A stretch of 64,000 bases of DNA, taken from Azohydromonas lata NBRC 102462. Its GTDB lineage: Bacteria > Pseudomonadota > Gammaproteobacteria > Burkholderiales > Burkholderiaceae_C. Shown here one piece after another: positions 63,401-64,000 of the stretch. Numbering within the stretch: position 1 is the stretch's first letter; each line of letters opens with the position of its first letter. A program made the position numbers and the translations under genes. Below the pieces are notes generated by a model. The model was not told the DNA's origin, did not search any database, and saw only the letters and a list, made by a program, of their open reading frames with translations. Location of the stretch: assembly GCF_001571085.1 (NCBI RefSeq), contig NZ_BCTC01000011.1, positions 31,532 to 95,531 of the forward strand, read 5' to 3'.

Positions 63401-64000
63401 TCAGAACGAGGTCCACTCCGCGCTGTCGTCGCTTTGCATGGCGCGGGGCGACGGCGTGTCGCGGCCGGCCGGCAGGGCAGGCTGCGCGGGCGGGGCCAGG
63501 CGGGAGGCTCGGGGTGCCGGCGCGTCCGGCCTGGCCTTGGTCGCGTATGGCGTCGTGGAGGGCGCCATGGGCGTGTAGGCCGCCGCCGGGGCCGTGGGCG
63601 CGCCGTAGGCGAAGGACTGCGCGCCGCCGTCCAGGCGGAACACCGCCACCGCCTCCACCAGGTGCTGGGCCTGGGTGCGCAGCCGCTCGGCGGCGGCGGC
63701 GCTGTCCTCCACCAGCGCGGCGTTCTGCTGCGTGGCGCGGTCCATGCCGCTGACGGCTTCGGCCACCTGGGCCACGCCCTGGCTTTGCTCGACGCTGGCG
63801 TGGCTGATCTCGCCCACGAGGTCGGTGACGCGCTTGATGGCGGCCACGACTTCTTCCATGGTGTGGCCGGCCTGGTCGGCCAGGGCCGAGCCCTGGTCCA
63901 CGCGGCTGACGCTGTCGGTGATCAGGCCCTTGATCTCCTTGGCCGCCGTGGCGCTGCGCTGCGCCAGGGTGCGCACCTCGCCGGCCACCACGGCGAAGCC
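63401..64000 (-). CDS. Methyl-accepting chemotaxis protein, C-terminal part (cut by window end)
   Basis: Visible are the last 200 or so residues of a chemoreceptor: the end of the signalling tip ([16 protein letters not shown]), the descending helix ([16 protein letters not shown]), and a long Pro/Ala-rich tail ending in EWTSF. That final pentapeptide fits the xWxxF pattern used by CheR/CheB docking tethers (NWETF in E. coli). The rest of the gene lies beyond the window. The signalling part is very similar to that of the neighbouring receptor. Confidence 0.93.
   Translation of the reverse strand, partial: GFAVVAGEVRTLAQRSATAAKEIKGLITDSVSRVDQGSALADQAGHTMEEVVAAIKRVTDLVGEISHASVEQSQGVAQVAEAVSGMDRATQQNAALVEDSAAAAERLRTQAQHLVEAVAVFRLDGGAQSFAYGAPTAPAAAYTPMAPSTTPYATKARPDAPAPRASRLAPPAQPALPAGRDTPSPRAMQSDDSAEWTSF

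Overview
The window is dense, very GC-rich (mostly C/G third codon positions), and its gene content matches a denitrifying betaproteobacterium of the Comamonadaceae (Acidovorax / Alicycliphilus / Diaphorobacter-like). The evidence is protein-level resemblance plus a nor operon, a Tad pilus locus, PEP-CTERM proteins and NnrS/NsrR genes together. The genus cannot be read from the sequence alone. No rRNA, tRNA, insertion sequence or CRISPR array was seen.

Layout. 1-7.5 kb: end of a thiolase, an SDR, a membrane protein, a five-gene set of two DsbA-fold isomerases around a rhodanese, a YbaK deacylase and a DUF1289 protein, then a cNMP/CBS/DUF294 signalling protein translationally coupled to a DnaQ-type exonuclease. 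7.5-10.6 kb: ahpC/ahpF peroxide defence and a small lipoprotein. 10.7-25.2 kb: a complete leftward Tad (Flp) pilus locus starting with a 59-codon flp pilin gene, preceded by a receiver-only protein, a NarL-type regulator and a histidine kinase. 25.5-29.5 kb: acetate symporter operon divergent from an MHS-type transporter, with a regular 11-bp array of GTCAG repeats between them. 29.6-33.3 kb: cytochrome c, a NarX/NarL pair and an orphan Cas2-fold (SinR-like) protein. 33.6-35.6 kb: a PEP-CTERM protein and a DNA-alkylation-repair HEAT protein.

36.0-40.2 kb holds an unusual molybdoenzyme: a NasA/NapA-like catalytic subunit without a Tat signal followed by a DmsB-DmsC fusion. It lies in a stretch with more AT-ending codons and a palindrome-rich, AT-rich upstream region. 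40.3-43.6 kb: carbonic anhydrase, cupin, nitronate monooxygenase, DUF883 protein. 43.8-50.5 kb: norC-norB-norQ-(NapH-like polyferredoxin)-norD and a Dnr-type Crp/Fnr regulator, with FNR/Dnr-type boxes upstream of both norC and dnr placed for class II activation. 50.6-56.4 kb: a second PEP-CTERM protein behind a consensus sigma-54 promoter, a Kef-type antiporter, a DksA-like zinc finger protein, an erythromycin-esterase-family protein and RdgC.

56.5-61.6 kb is a nitric-oxide-response block (DUF2249, DUF59, NnrS-like, NnrS, NsrR, then CcoG). NsrR-type boxes lie directly before its first gene and before ccoG. 61.6-64 kb: two tandem chemoreceptors, the second cut by the window end. Taken together, the right half reads as a nitrate/NO respiration region with a likely two-layer control: Dnr activates NO reduction and NsrR represses NO-damage functions. 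The NarX/NarL pair could add nitrate sensing. These regulatory links are inferred from sequence motifs and gene neighbourhood.
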